Shown here piece after piece: positions 35,505-45,730 of a DNA stretch of 64,000 nucleotides. The stretch is from Ochrobactrum chromiisoli. Its GTDB lineage: Bacteria; Pseudomonadota; Alphaproteobacteria; Rhizobiales; Rhizobiaceae. The position numbers were made by a program, and so were the translations under genes. The stretch lies in assembly GCF_026241335.1 (NCBI RefSeq), contig NZ_JAPHAV010000001.1:992001-1056000 (forward strand). Direction: 5' to 3'. The notes under the pieces are model-generated. The model saw nothing but the letters and a program-made list of their open reading frames with translations. It did no database searches and was not told the origin of the DNA. Position 1 is the first letter of the stretch, and every line of letters begins with the position of its first letter.

Positions 35505-36320
35505 ATGAAAATGAGTGCACAAAGCGCCCTCCCGCAATCCGAGCTCGGTGTCGAAATTGACCGTTCAAAACTGGAAGTCTCAAAGACTGAAGTGGCGATC
35601 GAGATCAAGAACATGCACAAGTGGTATGGTGAATTCCACGTGCTGCGTGACATCAATCTGAAAGTGATGCGTGGCGAACGCATCGTCGTTGCCGGTCCTT
35701 CGGGTTCCGGCAAATCGACCATGATCCGCTGCATCAACCGTCTGGAAGAGCACCAGAAGGGTCAGATCATTGTCGATGGCATTGAGCTCACCAATGATCT
35801 CAAGAAGATTGACGAAGTGCGCCGTGAAGTCGGTATGGTCTTCCAGCATTTCAACCTCTTCCCGCATCTGACCATTCTGGAAAACTGCACATTGGCACCA
35901 ATCTGGGTTCGCAAAATGCCAAAGAAGCAGGCGGAAGAAATCGCCATGCATTATTTGCAGCGCGTGAAGATTCCGGAACAAGCCAACAAATATCCGGGCC
36001 AGCTTTCGGGCGGTCAGCAGCAGCGTGTGGCCATTGCCCGCGCACTGTGTATGAACCCGAAAGTCATGCTGTTCGATGAGCCGACTTCTGCACTTGATCC
36101 GGAAATGGTCAAGGAAGTGCTCGATACAATGGTGAGCCTTGCCGATGAAGGCATGACCATGATTTGCGTCACGCATGAAATGGGCTTTGCGCGGCAGGTT
36201 GCAAACCGCGTGATTTTCATGGATCAGGGCCAGATCGTTGAGCAGAATTCACCTGCCGAGTTCTTCGACAATCCGCAGCATGAACGCACCAAGCTGTTCC
36301 TCAGTCAGATTCTACACTGA
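35505..36320 (+). CDS. aapP: General L-amino acid ABC transporter ATP-binding protein AapP
   Basis: A 271-residue ABC ATPase on the cytoplasmic face of AapQM. It has Walker [11 protein letters not shown]-loop [13 protein letters not shown], signature LSGGQQQR, Walker [16 protein letters not shown] and H-loop CVTHEMGFA. The sequence is of the polar-amino-acid (GlnQ/HisP) type with an N-terminal extension of about 35 residues. It closes the operon, which ends at the hairpin at 36342. Confidence 0.97.
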   Translation: MKMSAQSALPQSELGVEIDRSKLEVSKTEVAIEIKNMHKWYGEFHVLRDINLKVMRGERIVVAGPSGSGKSTMIRCINRLEEHQKGQIIVDGIELTNDLKKIDEVRREVGMVFQHFNLFPHLTILENCTLAPIWVRKMPKKQAEEIAMHYLQRVKIPEQANKYPGQLSGGQQQRVAIARALCMNPKVMLFDEPTSALDPEMVKEVLDTMVSLADEGMTMICVTHEMGFARQVANRVIFMDQGQIVEQNSPAEFFDNPQHERTKLFLSQILH

Positions 36321-36341
36321 CCAAACGAATTGTTTCATAAC

Positions 36342-36374
36342 AACACCCGCCGCTGATAACGGCGGGTGTTTTGT
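36342..36374 (+). terminator. Terminator of the aapJQMP operon
   Basis: An 11-bp stem AACACCCGCCG/CGGCGGGTGTT with a 7-base loop, followed by TTGTT, 21 bases after the aapP stop. Confidence 0.85.
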
Positions 36375-36421
36375 TATCGGGATTATGGTTGCCTTGGTAT
36401 GCCGGGGTTTATGAGGTGAAG

Positions 36422-36838
36422 ATGACAGACTTTCATTGGAGCGAATATCTGCCTCCCGAGGCGCATCGGGAGTTTTATTCTTTTTACAGGAAAGAGTGGT
36501 GGACTGCAGCGCGTTCGTTTGAAGATGTCATAAAGATGCTCAAACACTGCGATCTCACATTGTTTTGTCGTGATCAGAATGATGAAATCATTGGTTTCGC
36601 ACGCGTTTTGACCGATTTCACATTCAAGGCGATGATTTTTGATGTCATCGTGGCCGAGCAAACACGCGGGCAGGGGCTTGGGAAAATGCTTGTTCAACGT
36701 CTACTGAACCACGAGAAGCTACGCGGGGTGAGCAGCTTTGAACTCTATTGCCCTGATTGTCTGGTGCCCTTTTATGAAAAACTGGGCTTTGTAAAAGGAT
36801 CTTCTGCGTTGCTTTTTAATCAACCGCGCACAGCCTGA
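36422..36838 (+). CDS. GNAT-family N-acetyltransferase
   Basis: 138 residues from the ATG preceded by GAGGTGAAG. A single GNAT domain: TLFCRDQNDEIIGFARVLTD, FDVIVAEQTRGQGLGKMLVQ (the acetyl-CoA loop QxxGxG), and the C-terminal CLVPFYEKLGFVK. It may acetylate a small molecule or an N-terminus; the substrate is not predictable. Its 3' end overlaps the convergent monooxygenase gene by 19 bases, so there is no terminator between them. Confidence 0.87.
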   Translation: MTDFHWSEYLPPEAHREFYSFYRKEWWTAARSFEDVIKMLKHCDLTLFCRDQNDEIIGFARVLTDFTFKAMIFDVIVAEQTRGQGLGKMLVQRLLNHEKLRGVSSFELYCPDCLVPFYEKLGFVKGSSALLFNQPRTA

Positions 36839-38052
36839 ACGGCATCATAGCCATAAAGCCAGTCCAGATCTTTGAGAAAGGCATCAGCGCTGCGCGTGGC
36901 AAAAAGCATGTTGCGTCCGAGCGCAAAGATACCTGTTGCGTGGTAGGCAAACCGATTCATCTGACCGCGTTTGCCAACGGCAGCAATCCGCGCTTTTCGA
37001 ACAGAATCAAACCGCTTTAGCGCTGATTGTGGCTCCCGGTCATCCAGTGCCTCGGCAAGTGCTGCCGCATCTTCAATTGCCATGGCAGCCCCCTGCGCAG
37101 CAAAGGGCGTAACAGCGTGTGAGGCATCGCCAAGGAAAATCGTTCTGTCTGGGCCGACAAACAGCGCTTCAGCCATTTCAAAAAGTGGCCAATAAGTCCA
37201 TTGCGTTTGTGCAGCCAGAATATCACGAACCGGTGCACTCCAATCTGCGTAAATTGATCTTAGCCGCGAAACATCACCCGTCTTTGACCAAACTTCGCCG
37301 GGATTATCGCCAGTCGTAATGGCGACAAAGTTGAAGAAGTCTCCGCCCTTTACCGGATAGGCAATGAAGTGCGCTTTGTTGCCAAGCCACGCAGAAACAG
37401 CCTTTTGTTCCGGGACTGCTGCCTTAAAGCTTGCGGGTAGCGCGTCAGTTGCAAGTGTTGTGCGCCAGGCAATGTGACCGCTGAAACGCGCTTTATTATA
37501 TCCGGCCTTCGCGCGTTGCGCAGACCAGACGCCGTCACAGGCGATCAGATAGCTGGCTGCGATTTTTTCCTCTGCTGCACCACGTCTGACTGTTGCAGAG
37601 ATGCCGTTGTTATCAGCCTTATGTTCGATAATTTCCGAGCCGAGATTGATTTCAATATTTGGATGGTCGGTGCAGGCATTTAACAGAGCTGATTGCAAAT
37701 CAGCGCGATGGCAGACAACATAAGGATGGTGCCACCGTTGTAATGCCTCATCACCCAACTGCATTGCGAGCAGGGGGCGAGCCTTGCGTCCATCCATAAG
37801 GTAGAGTGCTTGGGGCGTAACAGCTTGCGAGCAGAGGCGATCTGCAACGCCAAGGCGTTCAAGGTGACGCATCGCATTGGGGGCGAGCTGCAAGCCTGCG
37901 CCGACTTCCGACAAGGCTTGCGCTTTCTCAAACAGTTCAACACTCCAGCCCCGCGCCGCACATTCCAGCGCGGCACTCAGACCGGCAACTCCGGCCCCTG
38001 CAATCAATATGTGGCGTTTGCTCAAGCTGCTCATCATATCAGCGGCACGCAT
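36820..38052 (-). CDS. FAD-dependent monooxygenase (salicylate hydroxylase/UbiH type)
   Basis: About 405-410 residues. Starts at 38052, 38037 and 38034 are all possible and none has a strong ribosome site. It has the FAD-binding GAGVAGLSAALECAARG, an ACDGVWSAQR motif (DG), and LGDASHAVTPFAAQGAAMAI (GD motif with the flavin-contact segment). It belongs to the class A flavin hydroxylases, which use NAD(P)H and O2 on aromatic rings. The actual substrate is unknown. It lies 14 bases after the zf-CHCC gene, so the two may share a transcript. Confidence 0.88.
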   Translation of the reverse strand: MRAADMMSSLSKRHILIAGAGVAGLSAALECAARGWSVELFEKAQALSEVGAGLQLAPNAMRHLERLGVADRLCSQAVTPQALYLMDGRKARPLLAMQLGDEALQRWHHPYVVCHRADLQSALLNACTDHPNIEINLGSEIIEHKADNNGISATVRRGAAEEKIAASYLIACDGVWSAQRAKAGYNKARFSGHIAWRTTLATDALPASFKAAVPEQKAVSAWLGNKAHFIAYPVKGGDFFNFVAITTGDNPGEVWSKTGDVSRLRSIYADWSAPVRDILAAQTQWTYWPLFEMAEALFVGPDRTIFLGDASHAVTPFAAQGAAMAIEDAAALAEALDDREPQSALKRFDSVRKARIAAVGKRGQMNRFAYHATGIFALGRNMLFATRSADAFLKDLDWLYGYDAVQAVRG

Positions 38053-38066
38053 GCCGCTTGCTATAT

Positions 38067-38321
38067 TCAGGCAGCTTTGTCTGCGGGTGCTTCGTAAACA
38101 CAGCCGGCAGGCACGGTCTCGTCAGCATGAAGCTGTGCATTGTAGCGGTACAGCGTCGAGCAATATGGGCAGACGACTTCACTTTCGTCGCCCATGTCCA
38201 GAAAGACGTGCGGATGATCAAAAGGTGGGTTTGCGCCGACGCACATGAATTCCTTCACGCCGATTTCTATAGAATTGTGACCAGCGTCGTTCTGGAAGTG
38301 CGGGATGATGTGATCGGACAT
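38067..38321 (-). CDS. Zinc-finger zf-CHCC protein (NDUFS6-like)
   Basis: An 84-residue protein with the Cys-His-Cys-Cys zinc site: [18 protein letters not shown] supplies Cys and His, and [12 protein letters not shown] supplies two Cys. The family is the bacterial counterpart of the 13-kDa complex I subunit NDUFS6, and links to complex I assembly in alphaproteobacteria are inferred from it. The C-terminus ends Ala-Asp-Lys-Ala-Ala. It is divergent from ppk. Confidence 0.9.
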   Translation of the reverse strand: MSDHIIPHFQNDAGHNSIEIGVKEFMCVGANPPFDHPHVFLDMGDESEVVCPYCSTLYRYNAQLHADETVPAGCVYEAPADKAA

Positions 38322-38453
38322 GATAGGCTCCGGAGCTTGTGGATCGCGATACCCAATTCAGGATAGCTATTTTTTTAGCATTTACCGTGTACGGCTTGTT
38401 TCTGAAAGCGTTTTCATCAATTCTGGGGACATTTCAAGCGGTTTGCTATCAAA

Positions 38454-38471
38454 CTGTCATATGACAGCCAT
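38454..38471 (+). promoter_or_regulatory. Possible PhoB box upstream of ppk
   Basis: CTGTCAT-ATGA-CAGCCAT matches the rhizobial Pho box pattern (two CTGTCAT repeats 4 bases apart) with 7/7 and 5/7 bases. It lies 50 bases before the ppk start. Part of it is also a perfect 14-base palindrome, CTGTCATATGACAG. Confidence 0.5.
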
Positions 38472-38520
38472 AGGCTTATCGTCGCGCCGGGATATGCCGG
38501 TAGTAACCGGGATAGGAAAA

Positions 38521-40803
38521 ATGAACGAAAACAGCGTTGTGGCAACTCAGACCGATAATTTGCCAGCTCCTTTGGAAAATGGCCATTCCATGGGCCAGAA
38601 GTCCGTCATTGCTCAGAATGCTCACGAAGCTTTGAACAGTGACAAGACAGCCGAGCTGATGCAAAGCCCTGAACGCTTCGTTAATCGTGAGTTTTCGTGG
38701 TTGCAGTTCAATCGCCGTGTGCTGGAAGAAGCGGCCAACATCCGCCAGCCCTTGCTGGAACGTTTGCGTTTTCTGTCGATCTCAGCGGCAAATCTTGATG
38801 AGTTTTTCATGGTGCGCATCGCGGGCCTTGCCGCGCAGGTGCGTGCAGGCGTTGCCTTGCGCAGTGCGGATGGTCGCACGCCACAGGAGCAGCTTGATTT
38901 CGTTCTGGAAGAGGTCGGTCGCTTGCAGGAGGGGCAGCAAGCGTGTTTGCGCACGCTGCGTGAAGAACTTGAAAAAGAGAATATCGAGATCGTGCGTCCA
39001 TCGGCTTTGTCGAACACAGAAAAGGAATGGCTGGAAAGCCACTTCCTGGAAACGATTTTCCCGGTTCTGACACCGCTTTCAATTGATCCGGCGCATCCGT
39101 TCCCGTTCATTCCAAACCTTGGCTTTTCGATCGCGTTGCAACTCGCGCGCCGTCTCGATGGCCATCCAATGACAGCCCTCTTGCGTATTCCGGTCGCCTT
39201 GAAGCGCTTCATTCAGCTTCCGCCAGAACAACAGAATGCTTTCCGCTTCATCACAATTGAAGATGCGGTCAGCCTGTTTATCGGTCGCCTGTTCCCCGGT
39301 TATGAAGTGCGTGGCGCAGGCACTTTCCGCATCATTCGCGACAGCGATATTGAAGTGGAAGAAGAAGCCGAAGATCTGGTTCGTCTTTTTGAAACAGCGT
39401 TGAAACGCCGCCGCCGCGGTCAGGTTATCCGCATTGAGTTTGATGGAGAAATGCCTGAGGCACTTCGGATTTTTGTGGCGACAGAACTTGGCGTCTCGGA
39501 AAACCGTATCAGTGTTCTCGAAGGTCTTTTAGCACTCAACATGATTTCGGAAGTTGTTTCGATTCCGCGCGATGATCTCAAATTTGTTTCCTATAATCCG
39601 CGTTTCCCTGAACGTATCCGCGAACATGGCGGCGATTGCTTTGCCGCGATTCGTGAAAAGGATATCGTGGTTCACCATCCCTATGAATCATTTGACGTCG
39701 TGGTGCAGTTCCTGCGTCAGGCTGCGGCTGACCCGGATGTGCTGGCAATCAAGCAGACATTGTACCGTACCTCCAACGATAGCCCAATCGTGCGCGCGCT
39801 GGTTGATGCGGCAGAAGCTGGCAAGTCGGTGACAGCCCTTGTTGAGCTCAAGGCGCGTTTTGACGAAGAAGCAAATATCCGCTGGGCGCGCGATCTGGAG
39901 CGCGCAGGCGTTCAGGTGGTGTTTGGCTTTATCGAACTCAAAACGCACGCAAAGATGTCATTGGTCGTCCGCCGTGAAGACCAGAAACTGCGCTCCTATG
40001 TTCACCTTGGCACGGGCAATTATCATCCGATTACGGCGCGCATTTACACCGACCTGTCTTTCTTCACGTCCGATGCCGACATTGCGCGTGACGTGGCTCA
40101 TATCTTTAACTTCATCACCGGCTATGCGCAGCCTGCTGAAGAAATGAAAATTGCGATTTCACCACTGACATTGCGCGCGCGAATCTTGAAGCATATTGAT
40201 GACGAGATCGCCAATGCGAAGGCCGGGAAGCCGGCGGCCATCTGGATGAAGATGAACTCGCTCGTTGATCCACAGATTATTGATGCACTTTACAAGGCCA
40301 GCCAGGCTGGTGTGCATGTGGACCTTGTCGTGCGTGGCATCTGCTGTCTGCGGCCAGGCGTTCCGGGCCTTTCGGACAACATTCGCGCCAAGTCGATTGT
40401 CGGGCGTTTTCTCGAGCATAGCCGCATTTTCTGCTTCGGAAACGGCCATGATCTGCCTTCCGACAAGGCGATCGTCTATATCGGTTCCGCCGACATGATG
40501 CCGCGTAATCTAGACCGTCGCGTCGAGACACTGGTGCCGATCACCAATGCCACAGTGCACCAGCAAATCCTGTCTCAAATCATGTTTGCCAACATAATTG
40601 ATAATCAACAGAGCTATCAGCTACTTGCGGATGGTACCTCTCGCCGGATAGAAAAAGAGGATGGAGAAGAAGCTTTCAACGCGCAGGAATATTTCATGAC
40701 AAATCCGAGCTTGTCGGGTCGCGGAAAGTCGCTGAAGTCATCTGCCCCCCGTCTCATTGCGCATCGTAAGCGTGTGCAGGCGGAAAGAAACACGACTTCA
40801 TGA
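38521..40803 (+). CDS. ppk: Polyphosphate kinase 1
   Basis: About 760 residues counted from the ATG after AGGAAAA; the frame upstream is not conserved-looking. It makes inorganic polyphosphate from ATP reversibly. Domain order: N domain ([34 protein letters not shown]), H domain, C1 and C2 domains with [20 protein letters not shown], the phospho-His region [11 protein letters not shown], and C2 [10 protein letters not shown] and [17 protein letters not shown]. The N-terminal tail of about 50 residues is variable. Its stop overlaps the ppx start (ATGA), so synthesis and breakdown enzymes are coupled. Confidence 0.97.
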   Translation: MNENSVVATQTDNLPAPLENGHSMGQKSVIAQNAHEALNSDKTAELMQSPERFVNREFSWLQFNRRVLEEAANIRQPLLERLRFLSISAANLDEFFMVRIAGLAAQVRAGVALRSADGRTPQEQLDFVLEEVGRLQEGQQACLRTLREELEKENIEIVRPSALSNTEKEWLESHFLETIFPVLTPLSIDPAHPFPFIPNLGFSIALQLARRLDGHPMTALLRIPVALKRFIQLPPEQQNAFRFITIEDAVSLFIGRLFPGYEVRGAGTFRIIRDSDIEVEEEAEDLVRLFETALKRRRRGQVIRIEFDGEMPEALRIFVATELGVSENRISVLEGLLALNMISEVVSIPRDDLKFVSYNPRFPERIREHGGDCFAAIREKDIVVHHPYESFDVVVQFLRQAAADPDVLAIKQTLYRTSNDSPIVRALVDAAEAGKSVTALVELKARFDEEANIRWARDLERAGVQVVFGFIELKTHAKMSLVVRREDQKLRSYVHLGTGNYHPITARIYTDLSFFTSDADIARDVAHIFNFITGYAQPAEEMKIAISPLTLRARILKHIDDEIANAKAGKPAAIWMKMNSLVDPQIIDALYKASQAGVHVDLVVRGICCLRPGVPGLSDNIRAKSIVGRFLEHSRIFCFGNGHDLPSDKAIVYIGSADMMPRNLDRRVETLVPITNATVHQQILSQIMFANIIDNQQSYQLLADGTSRRIEKEDGEEAFNAQEYFMTNPSLSGRGKSLKSSAPRLIAHRKRVQAERNTTS

Positions 40804-42341
40804 GTCCAGCAGTCGCACAAGGCCGATTGAAGGGTCTTAAACCCGTTGCGGTTATCGATATCGGTTCCAACTCGATCCGTGTTGTCGTTTATGAAGGCAT
40901 TGTCCGGTCTCCGACAGTGCTTTTCAACGAAAAGCTTCTCTGCGGTCTTGGCAAAGGACTGGCCAAGACCGGGAAACTCAATGAGAAATCTGTCGATATC
41001 GCGCTGCGCGCATTGAAGCGTTTTCGCGTTCTGGCCGAACAGGCGGGGGCGATCTCCATTCATGCGCTGGCAACTGCCGCTGCACGCGAAGCAAAAAACG
41101 GCCCCGATTTCATTTCTCAGGCCGAGGCTATTCTTGGACGGCACATTGAAGTGCTGTCCGGCAAAGAAGAAGCTTACTACTCCGCTTTGGGTATCATTTC
41201 AGGTTTTTACAAACCGCAAGGCGTAACCGGCGACCTTGGCGGTGGTAGCCTGGAGCTGGTTGCCGTCAATGACCATGAGGTCGGGGAGGGCATTACCCTT
41301 CCATTGGGCGGTCTGCGCTTGCAGGATATGTCCAACGAGCAACTGCCGGAAGCGGCGAAGATTGCCCGTACGGAATTGGCGCGTGCAACCCTTCTTGAAG
41401 AGCATCAGGGGCAAGTCTTTTATGCTGTTGGCGGTACTTGGCGAAACCTCGCCAAGCTGCACATGACGGCCAAGCATTATCCGCTGCATGTCATGCATGG
41501 CTATGAGATGGACCCTGTGGAAGCCAAAAGCTTTCTCACACGTGTTGCCAAAGGCAATATCGACACAATGCGCGGCATTGAAGCGGTGTCGAAAAACCGC
41601 CGTCAGTTGCTTGGCTATGGCGCTACGGTTTTGCTTGAAACCATCCGTCGCATGAAGCCATCCAAGATTGTGTTCTCGGCGCTGGGTGTGCGTGAAGGCT
41701 ATCTTTATTCACTGTTGCCTAAAAACGAGCAGCGGCTTGATCCGCTTCTGGCATCAGCGGAAGAGTTGGCGATCCTGCGTTCGCGTTCACCGCGCCACGC
41801 CCGGGAGCTTGCAACATGGACAACGCTTTCCTTGCCGGTGCTTGGGTTTGATGAAACCGAAGATGAAGGCCGTTACAGACAGGCAGCCTGTCTGGTGGCT
41901 GACATCAGCTGGCGCGCGCATCCTGATTATCGCGGCTCGCAGGCGCTCAACATTATTGCGCATGGCTCATTCGGCGGTATCGATCATCCGGGCCGTTCTT
42001 ATATGGCAATCGCCAATTACTATCGCCATGAAGGATTGGTTGAAGACGAGATTGCGCCGGAGATTCTCCAGCTTGCCACACCGCGCCTGCGCGAGCGAGC
42101 AAAGCTTCTGGGGGCTTTGCTGCGCGTTATCTATCTGCTTTCCGCATCCATGCCGGGCGTGATCCCACGTCTTTATTGGCGTGAAGAAGAAAATGGCATT
42201 GCGCTGGTCGTGCCTGGCGATCTGGCTGATCTTATTTCGGATCGTCCAGAGGGGCGGTTGCAACAGCTTGCAAAACTGACGGAAAAAAACCTTTACTTCG
42301 CCGTCGGTGACAGCGCGATTGACGCAAACGAGCATCATTAA
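40800..42341 (+). CDS. ppx: Exopolyphosphatase (Ppx/GppA family)
   Basis: A 513-residue hydrolase that shortens polyphosphate from its ends; some family members also cleave pppGpp. The ASKHA fold shows [16 protein letters not shown] (phosphate 1), [13 protein letters not shown], the catalytic-Glu region [14 protein letters not shown] and [11 protein letters not shown] (phosphate 2). A C-terminal HD-like helical domain of about 200 residues follows, longer than in short PPX forms. It is co-translated with ppk and ends at the hairpin at 42363. Confidence 0.93.
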   Translation: MSPAVAQGRLKGLKPVAVIDIGSNSIRVVVYEGIVRSPTVLFNEKLLCGLGKGLAKTGKLNEKSVDIALRALKRFRVLAEQAGAISIHALATAAAREAKNGPDFISQAEAILGRHIEVLSGKEEAYYSALGIISGFYKPQGVTGDLGGGSLELVAVNDHEVGEGITLPLGGLRLQDMSNEQLPEAAKIARTELARATLLEEHQGQVFYAVGGTWRNLAKLHMTAKHYPLHVMHGYEMDPVEAKSFLTRVAKGNIDTMRGIEAVSKNRRQLLGYGATVLLETIRRMKPSKIVFSALGVREGYLYSLLPKNEQRLDPLLASAEELAILRSRSPRHARELATWTTLSLPVLGFDETEDEGRYRQAACLVADISWRAHPDYRGSQALNIIAHGSFGGIDHPGRSYMAIANYYRHEGLVEDEIAPEILQLATPRLRERAKLLGALLRVIYLLSASMPGVIPRLYWREEENGIALVVPGDLADLISDRPEGRLQQLAKLTEKNLYFAVGDSAIDANEHH

Positions 42342-42362
42342 ACGTATCAGAAGTTATCCATG

Positions 42363-42397
42363 AAAAGGCCGGCAGGAGTTTTCTCTGCCGGCCTTTT
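42363..42397. terminator. Bidirectional terminator between ppx and rnd
   Basis: A 13-bp perfect stem AAAAGGCCGGCAG/CTGCCGGCCTTTT with a 9-base loop. It lies between the convergent stops of ppx and rnd, 21 and 3 bases away. Confidence 0.9.
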
Positions 42398-42400
42398 GAT

Positions 42401-43555
42401 TTAGTTCAGGTCAACCGCTTGAATACGCCGGTTTTCGAACTTGATACCAATCTTGCCATCAATCAGATCAAGCGCTTTCTGACCAAAAACTTCACGGCGC
42501 CAGCCTTGAAGGGCTGGAACATTGGCTTTTTCGCCTTCGGCGGCGATCTTGTCGATATCGTCGGAGTTTGCGACGATCTTGGCTGCCACACCGTGTTCTT
42601 CGGTCACAAGCTTGAGCAGGACCTTAAGAATATCTGCTGCGGCCGCGCTGCCTTCAGGTGAATGCGATTGTTTCGGCAACTTTGGCAGGTCTTCTTTTGG
42701 AATAGCCAGTGCAGCCTGAATGGCGTTTACCAAACCTGCCGCCTGAGCCGAACGTTCCCAGCCTTTTGGGATCGAACGCAGACGTCCAAGCGCTTCCGCA
42801 TCTTTTGGCTGCTGCTGGGCGATTTCAGCAATCGTGTCGTCCTTGATAACGCGGCCACGTGGAACGTTGCGTTCGCGTGCTTCGCGTTCGCGCCATGCCG
42901 CAACCGATTGTACGATCGCAAGCTCGATTGGCTTGCGCATCCGGGTTTTCACGCGCTTCCATGCATCATCCGGGTGCAGATCATAGGTTTCGCGCGCGCT
43001 CAGCACGGCCATTTCCTCATTGACCCACTCGCAGCGCCCTTCTTTTTCCAATTCTGCTTTGAGATAAAGATAGATGTCGCGCAGATAGGTAACATCAGCC
43101 AGCGCATAATCGAGTTGCTTTTCAGACAGTGGACGGCGGCGCCAGTCGGTAAAGCGTGATGATTTGTCGATATGTTTTCCGGTGACTTTCTGCACCAGAG
43201 CATCATAGGAAATAGCGTCGCCAAAGCCGCAAACCATCGCGGCCACCTGACTGTCGAAAATCGGCGAGGGGATCAGGTCGCCCAAATGGAAGACAATTTC
43301 AATGTCCTGACGCGCTGCGTGGAAAACCTTGACCACCTTTTGGTCCGCCATCAGACGAAAGAATGGCGCAAGGTCCAGCCCCGGCGCCAAGGCATCGACC
43401 AGTGCGGTGTGATCGGGAGAAGCCATCTGAATAAGACAGAGCTCCGGCCAGAAAGTCGTTTCCCGAATGAATTCGGTATCGACTGTCACAAAGTCGGATT
43501 TGGCTAGGGCGGATACGGCCTCTTCAAGGGCCTCTGTGGTCGTGATGAGCTGCAT
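42401..43555 (-). CDS. rnd: Ribonuclease D
   Basis: A 384-residue 3'-5' exoribonuclease involved in tRNA 3' maturation. The DEDD exonuclease domain shows VTVDTEFIRETTFWPE (DE), FHAARQDIEIVFHLGD and DWRRRPLSEKQLDYALADV (Asp/Tyr, DEDDy type). The HRDC domain lies around residues 210-290 (AAWREREARERNVPRGRVIKD). Length is normal. A family-B repeat lies 12 bases upstream of the start codon, so the promoter must be inside or beyond the repeat. Confidence 0.95.
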   Translation of the reverse strand: MQLITTTEALEEAVSALAKSDFVTVDTEFIRETTFWPELCLIQMASPDHTALVDALAPGLDLAPFFRLMADQKVVKVFHAARQDIEIVFHLGDLIPSPIFDSQVAAMVCGFGDAISYDALVQKVTGKHIDKSSRFTDWRRRPLSEKQLDYALADVTYLRDIYLYLKAELEKEGRCEWVNEEMAVLSARETYDLHPDDAWKRVKTRMRKPIELAIVQSVAAWREREARERNVPRGRVIKDDTIAEIAQQQPKDAEALGRLRSIPKGWERSAQAAGLVNAIQAALAIPKEDLPKLPKQSHSPEGSAAAADILKVLLKLVTEEHGVAAKIVANSDDIDKIAAEGEKANVPALQGWRREVFGQKALDLIDGKIGIKFENRRIQAVDLN

Positions 43556-43566
43556 GTTTTTCTTTT

Positions 43567-43612
43567 AGAGCGCATCCCCAAAACTGTGAAGCGATTTTCG
43601 GATAAGATGCCC
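43567..43612. repeat. Short interspersed palindromic repeat, family B, copy 2
   Basis: AGAGCGCATCCCCAAAACTG through GATTTTCGGATAAGATGC, a slightly diverged copy of the element at 30484. It is again placed directly before a minus-strand gene start (rnd). Confidence 0.8.
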
Positions 43613-43828
43613 GTTAAAACAGAAATGACGCGCAGGCCGTCTGGCGCGCCGGAAGAATGATATATCGATGGAACATCTCGGAAATAGTGATTTTTGTCGA
43701 CATATTCTGTCAAGCTGGTTTAACACAGACACTGTCGGCTTGACAAAGCGTGATCAAAATGCGCTTTTCCGCCCAAATTGCAGCGCTTTGCATGCACAAG
43801 ATTTATAAAGTTCCAAAAGGCAGAAATC

Positions 43829-45616
43829 ATGCACCGTTATCGCAGCCATACCTGCGCAGCCCTTCGCAAATCGGATGTGGGTTCCAATGTCCGTCTGTCC
43901 GGCTGGGTTCACCGCGTCCGTGACCATGGCGGCATTCTCTTCATCGATCTTCGTGACCATTATGGCATCACGCAGATCGTGGCCGATCCTGATTCGCCCG
44001 CGTTCAAGGTTGCTGAGACCGTTCGCGGCGAATGGGTTATTCGCGTCGATGGTGAAGTGAAGGCCCGCGCAGGCGATGCCGTGAACGCCAACCTGCCAAC
44101 AGGCGATGTTGAAATCTTCGCCACCGAGATTGAGGTTCTGGCCGCGGCCAAAGAACTGCCGCTGCCAGTGTTTGGCGAGCCGGATTACCCGGAAGATATC
44201 CGCCTCAAGTACCGCTTCCTTGATCTGCGCCGCGAGACGCTGCACAAGAACATTATGAGCCGCACGAAGATCATTAGCGCGATGCGTCGCCGCATGACCG
44301 AAATCGGCTTCAATGAGTTTTCAACGCCAATCCTGACGGCTTCCTCACCGGAAGGCGCGCGCGACTTCCTCGTGCCAAGCCGTATCCATGAAGGCAAGTT
44401 CTACGCGCTGCCGCAGGCTCCGCAGCAGTACAAGCAGCTTCTGATGGTTGCCGGTTTCGACCGCTACTTCCAGATTGCACCTTGCTTCCGTGATGAAGAT
44501 CCGCGTGCAGACCGTCTGCCGGGCGAATTCTATCAGCTCGACCTCGAAATGAGCTTCGTAACCCAGGAAGAAATCTGGGAAACGATGGAACCTGTCATGC
44601 GCGGCATCTTTGAAGAGTTTGCAGAAGGCAAGCCTGTCACGCAGCAGTTCCGCCGCATCCCTTATGACGATGCGATCCGCACTTATGGTTCGGACAAGCC
44701 TGATCTGCGCAACCCGATTGAAATGCAGGCAGTGACCGAGCATTTCGCTGGTTCCGGCTTTAAGGTCTTCGCAAACATGATCGCGAACGATCCCAAGGTT
44801 GAAGTCTGGGCGATTCCGGCAAAGACCGGCGGTAGCCGCGCATTCTGTGACCGCATGAATTCATGGGCGCAGGGCGAAGGTCAGCCGGGTCTTGGCTACA
44901 TCTTCTGGCGCAAGGAAGGTGACAAGCTTGAAGGCGCAGGCCCGATTGCCAAGAACATTGGTGAAGAACGCACCGAAGCTCTTCGTGAGCAGCTTGGCCT
45001 TGGCGACGGCGATGCCTGCTTCTTCGTAGCCGGTCAGCCATCGAAGTTCTACAAATTTGCAGGCGACGCCCGCACGCGTGCCGGTGAAGAACTCAACCTC
45101 GTTGATCGTGATCGTTTCGAACTGGCCTGGATTATCGACTTCCCGTTCTACGAATGGGACGAAGACAACAAGAAGCTCGACTTCGCACACAACCCGTTCT
45201 CGATGCCGCAGGGTGGCATGGAAGCGCTGGAAACGCAGGACCCGCTGTCGCTCAAGGCTTATCAGTACGATCTGGTCTGTAACGGCTTTGAAATCGCTTC
45301 CGGTTCGATCCGTAACCAGTTGCCGGATGTTATGGTCAAGGCGTTCGAGAAGGTTGGTCTCAGCCAGCAGGACGTGGAAGAACGTTTCGGTGGTCTTTAC
45401 CGCGCGTTCCAGTATGGCGCACCGCCACATGGCGGTATGGCAGCCGGTATCGATCGCGTGATCATGCTGCTCGTTGGTGCAAAGAATCTCCGCGAAATCT
45501 CGCTGTTCCCGATGAACCAGCAGGCGCTTGATCTTCTGATGAACGCGCCTTCGGATGTCTCGCCAGCACAGCTGCGCGATCTGCATATTCGCTTAGCACC
45601 AATCCAGAAAAGCTGA
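43829..45616 (+). CDS. aspS: Aspartyl-tRNA synthetase
   Basis: A 595-residue class IIb synthetase that charges tRNA-Asp, and in many alphaproteobacteria also tRNA-Asn (non-discriminating). Order: OB-fold anticodon domain ([20 protein letters not shown]), motif 1 region with [20 protein letters not shown], motif 2 [16 protein letters not shown], a GAD insert ([20 protein letters not shown]), and motif 3 [16 protein letters not shown]. Start chosen at the ATG after AAAAGGCAG, giving [12 protein letters not shown]. Gln/Asn specificity cannot be decided here. Confidence 0.97.
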   Translation: MHRYRSHTCAALRKSDVGSNVRLSGWVHRVRDHGGILFIDLRDHYGITQIVADPDSPAFKVAETVRGEWVIRVDGEVKARAGDAVNANLPTGDVEIFATEIEVLAAAKELPLPVFGEPDYPEDIRLKYRFLDLRRETLHKNIMSRTKIISAMRRRMTEIGFNEFSTPILTASSPEGARDFLVPSRIHEGKFYALPQAPQQYKQLLMVAGFDRYFQIAPCFRDEDPRADRLPGEFYQLDLEMSFVTQEEIWETMEPVMRGIFEEFAEGKPVTQQFRRIPYDDAIRTYGSDKPDLRNPIEMQAVTEHFAGSGFKVFANMIANDPKVEVWAIPAKTGGSRAFCDRMNSWAQGEGQPGLGYIFWRKEGDKLEGAGPIAKNIGEERTEALREQLGLGDGDACFFVAGQPSKFYKFAGDARTRAGEELNLVDRDRFELAWIIDFPFYEWDEDNKKLDFAHNPFSMPQGGMEALETQDPLSLKAYQYDLVCNGFEIASGSIRNQLPDVMVKAFEKVGLSQQDVEERFGGLYRAFQYGAPPHGGMAAGIDRVIMLLVGAKNLREISLFPMNQQALDLLMNAPSDVSPAQLRDLHIRLAPIQKS

Positions 45617-45633
45617 TCTTCTCAGTTTGAAAT

Positions 45634-45663
45634 AAAAAGCCCGGTCGCGAGACCGGGCTTTTT
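45634..45663 (+). terminator. Terminator of aspS
   Basis: A 13-bp perfect stem AAAAAGCCCGGTC/GACCGGGCTTTTT with loop GCGA, 18 bases after the aspS stop. Confidence 0.92.
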
Positions 45664-45675
45664 ATTTAGGGCGTT

Positions 45676-45708
45676 AAAAAAAACCGGTGAGCAGCGCTCA
45701 CCGGTTTT
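45676..45708 (-). terminator. Terminator of the unknown exported protein gene
   Basis: A 13-bp stem AAAACCGGTGAGC/GCTCACCGGTTTT with a 3-base loop. The preceding A-run becomes a T-run on the minus strand. Confidence 0.88.
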
Positions 45709-45730
45709 CGTTGAACCAATTTGTCTATGA

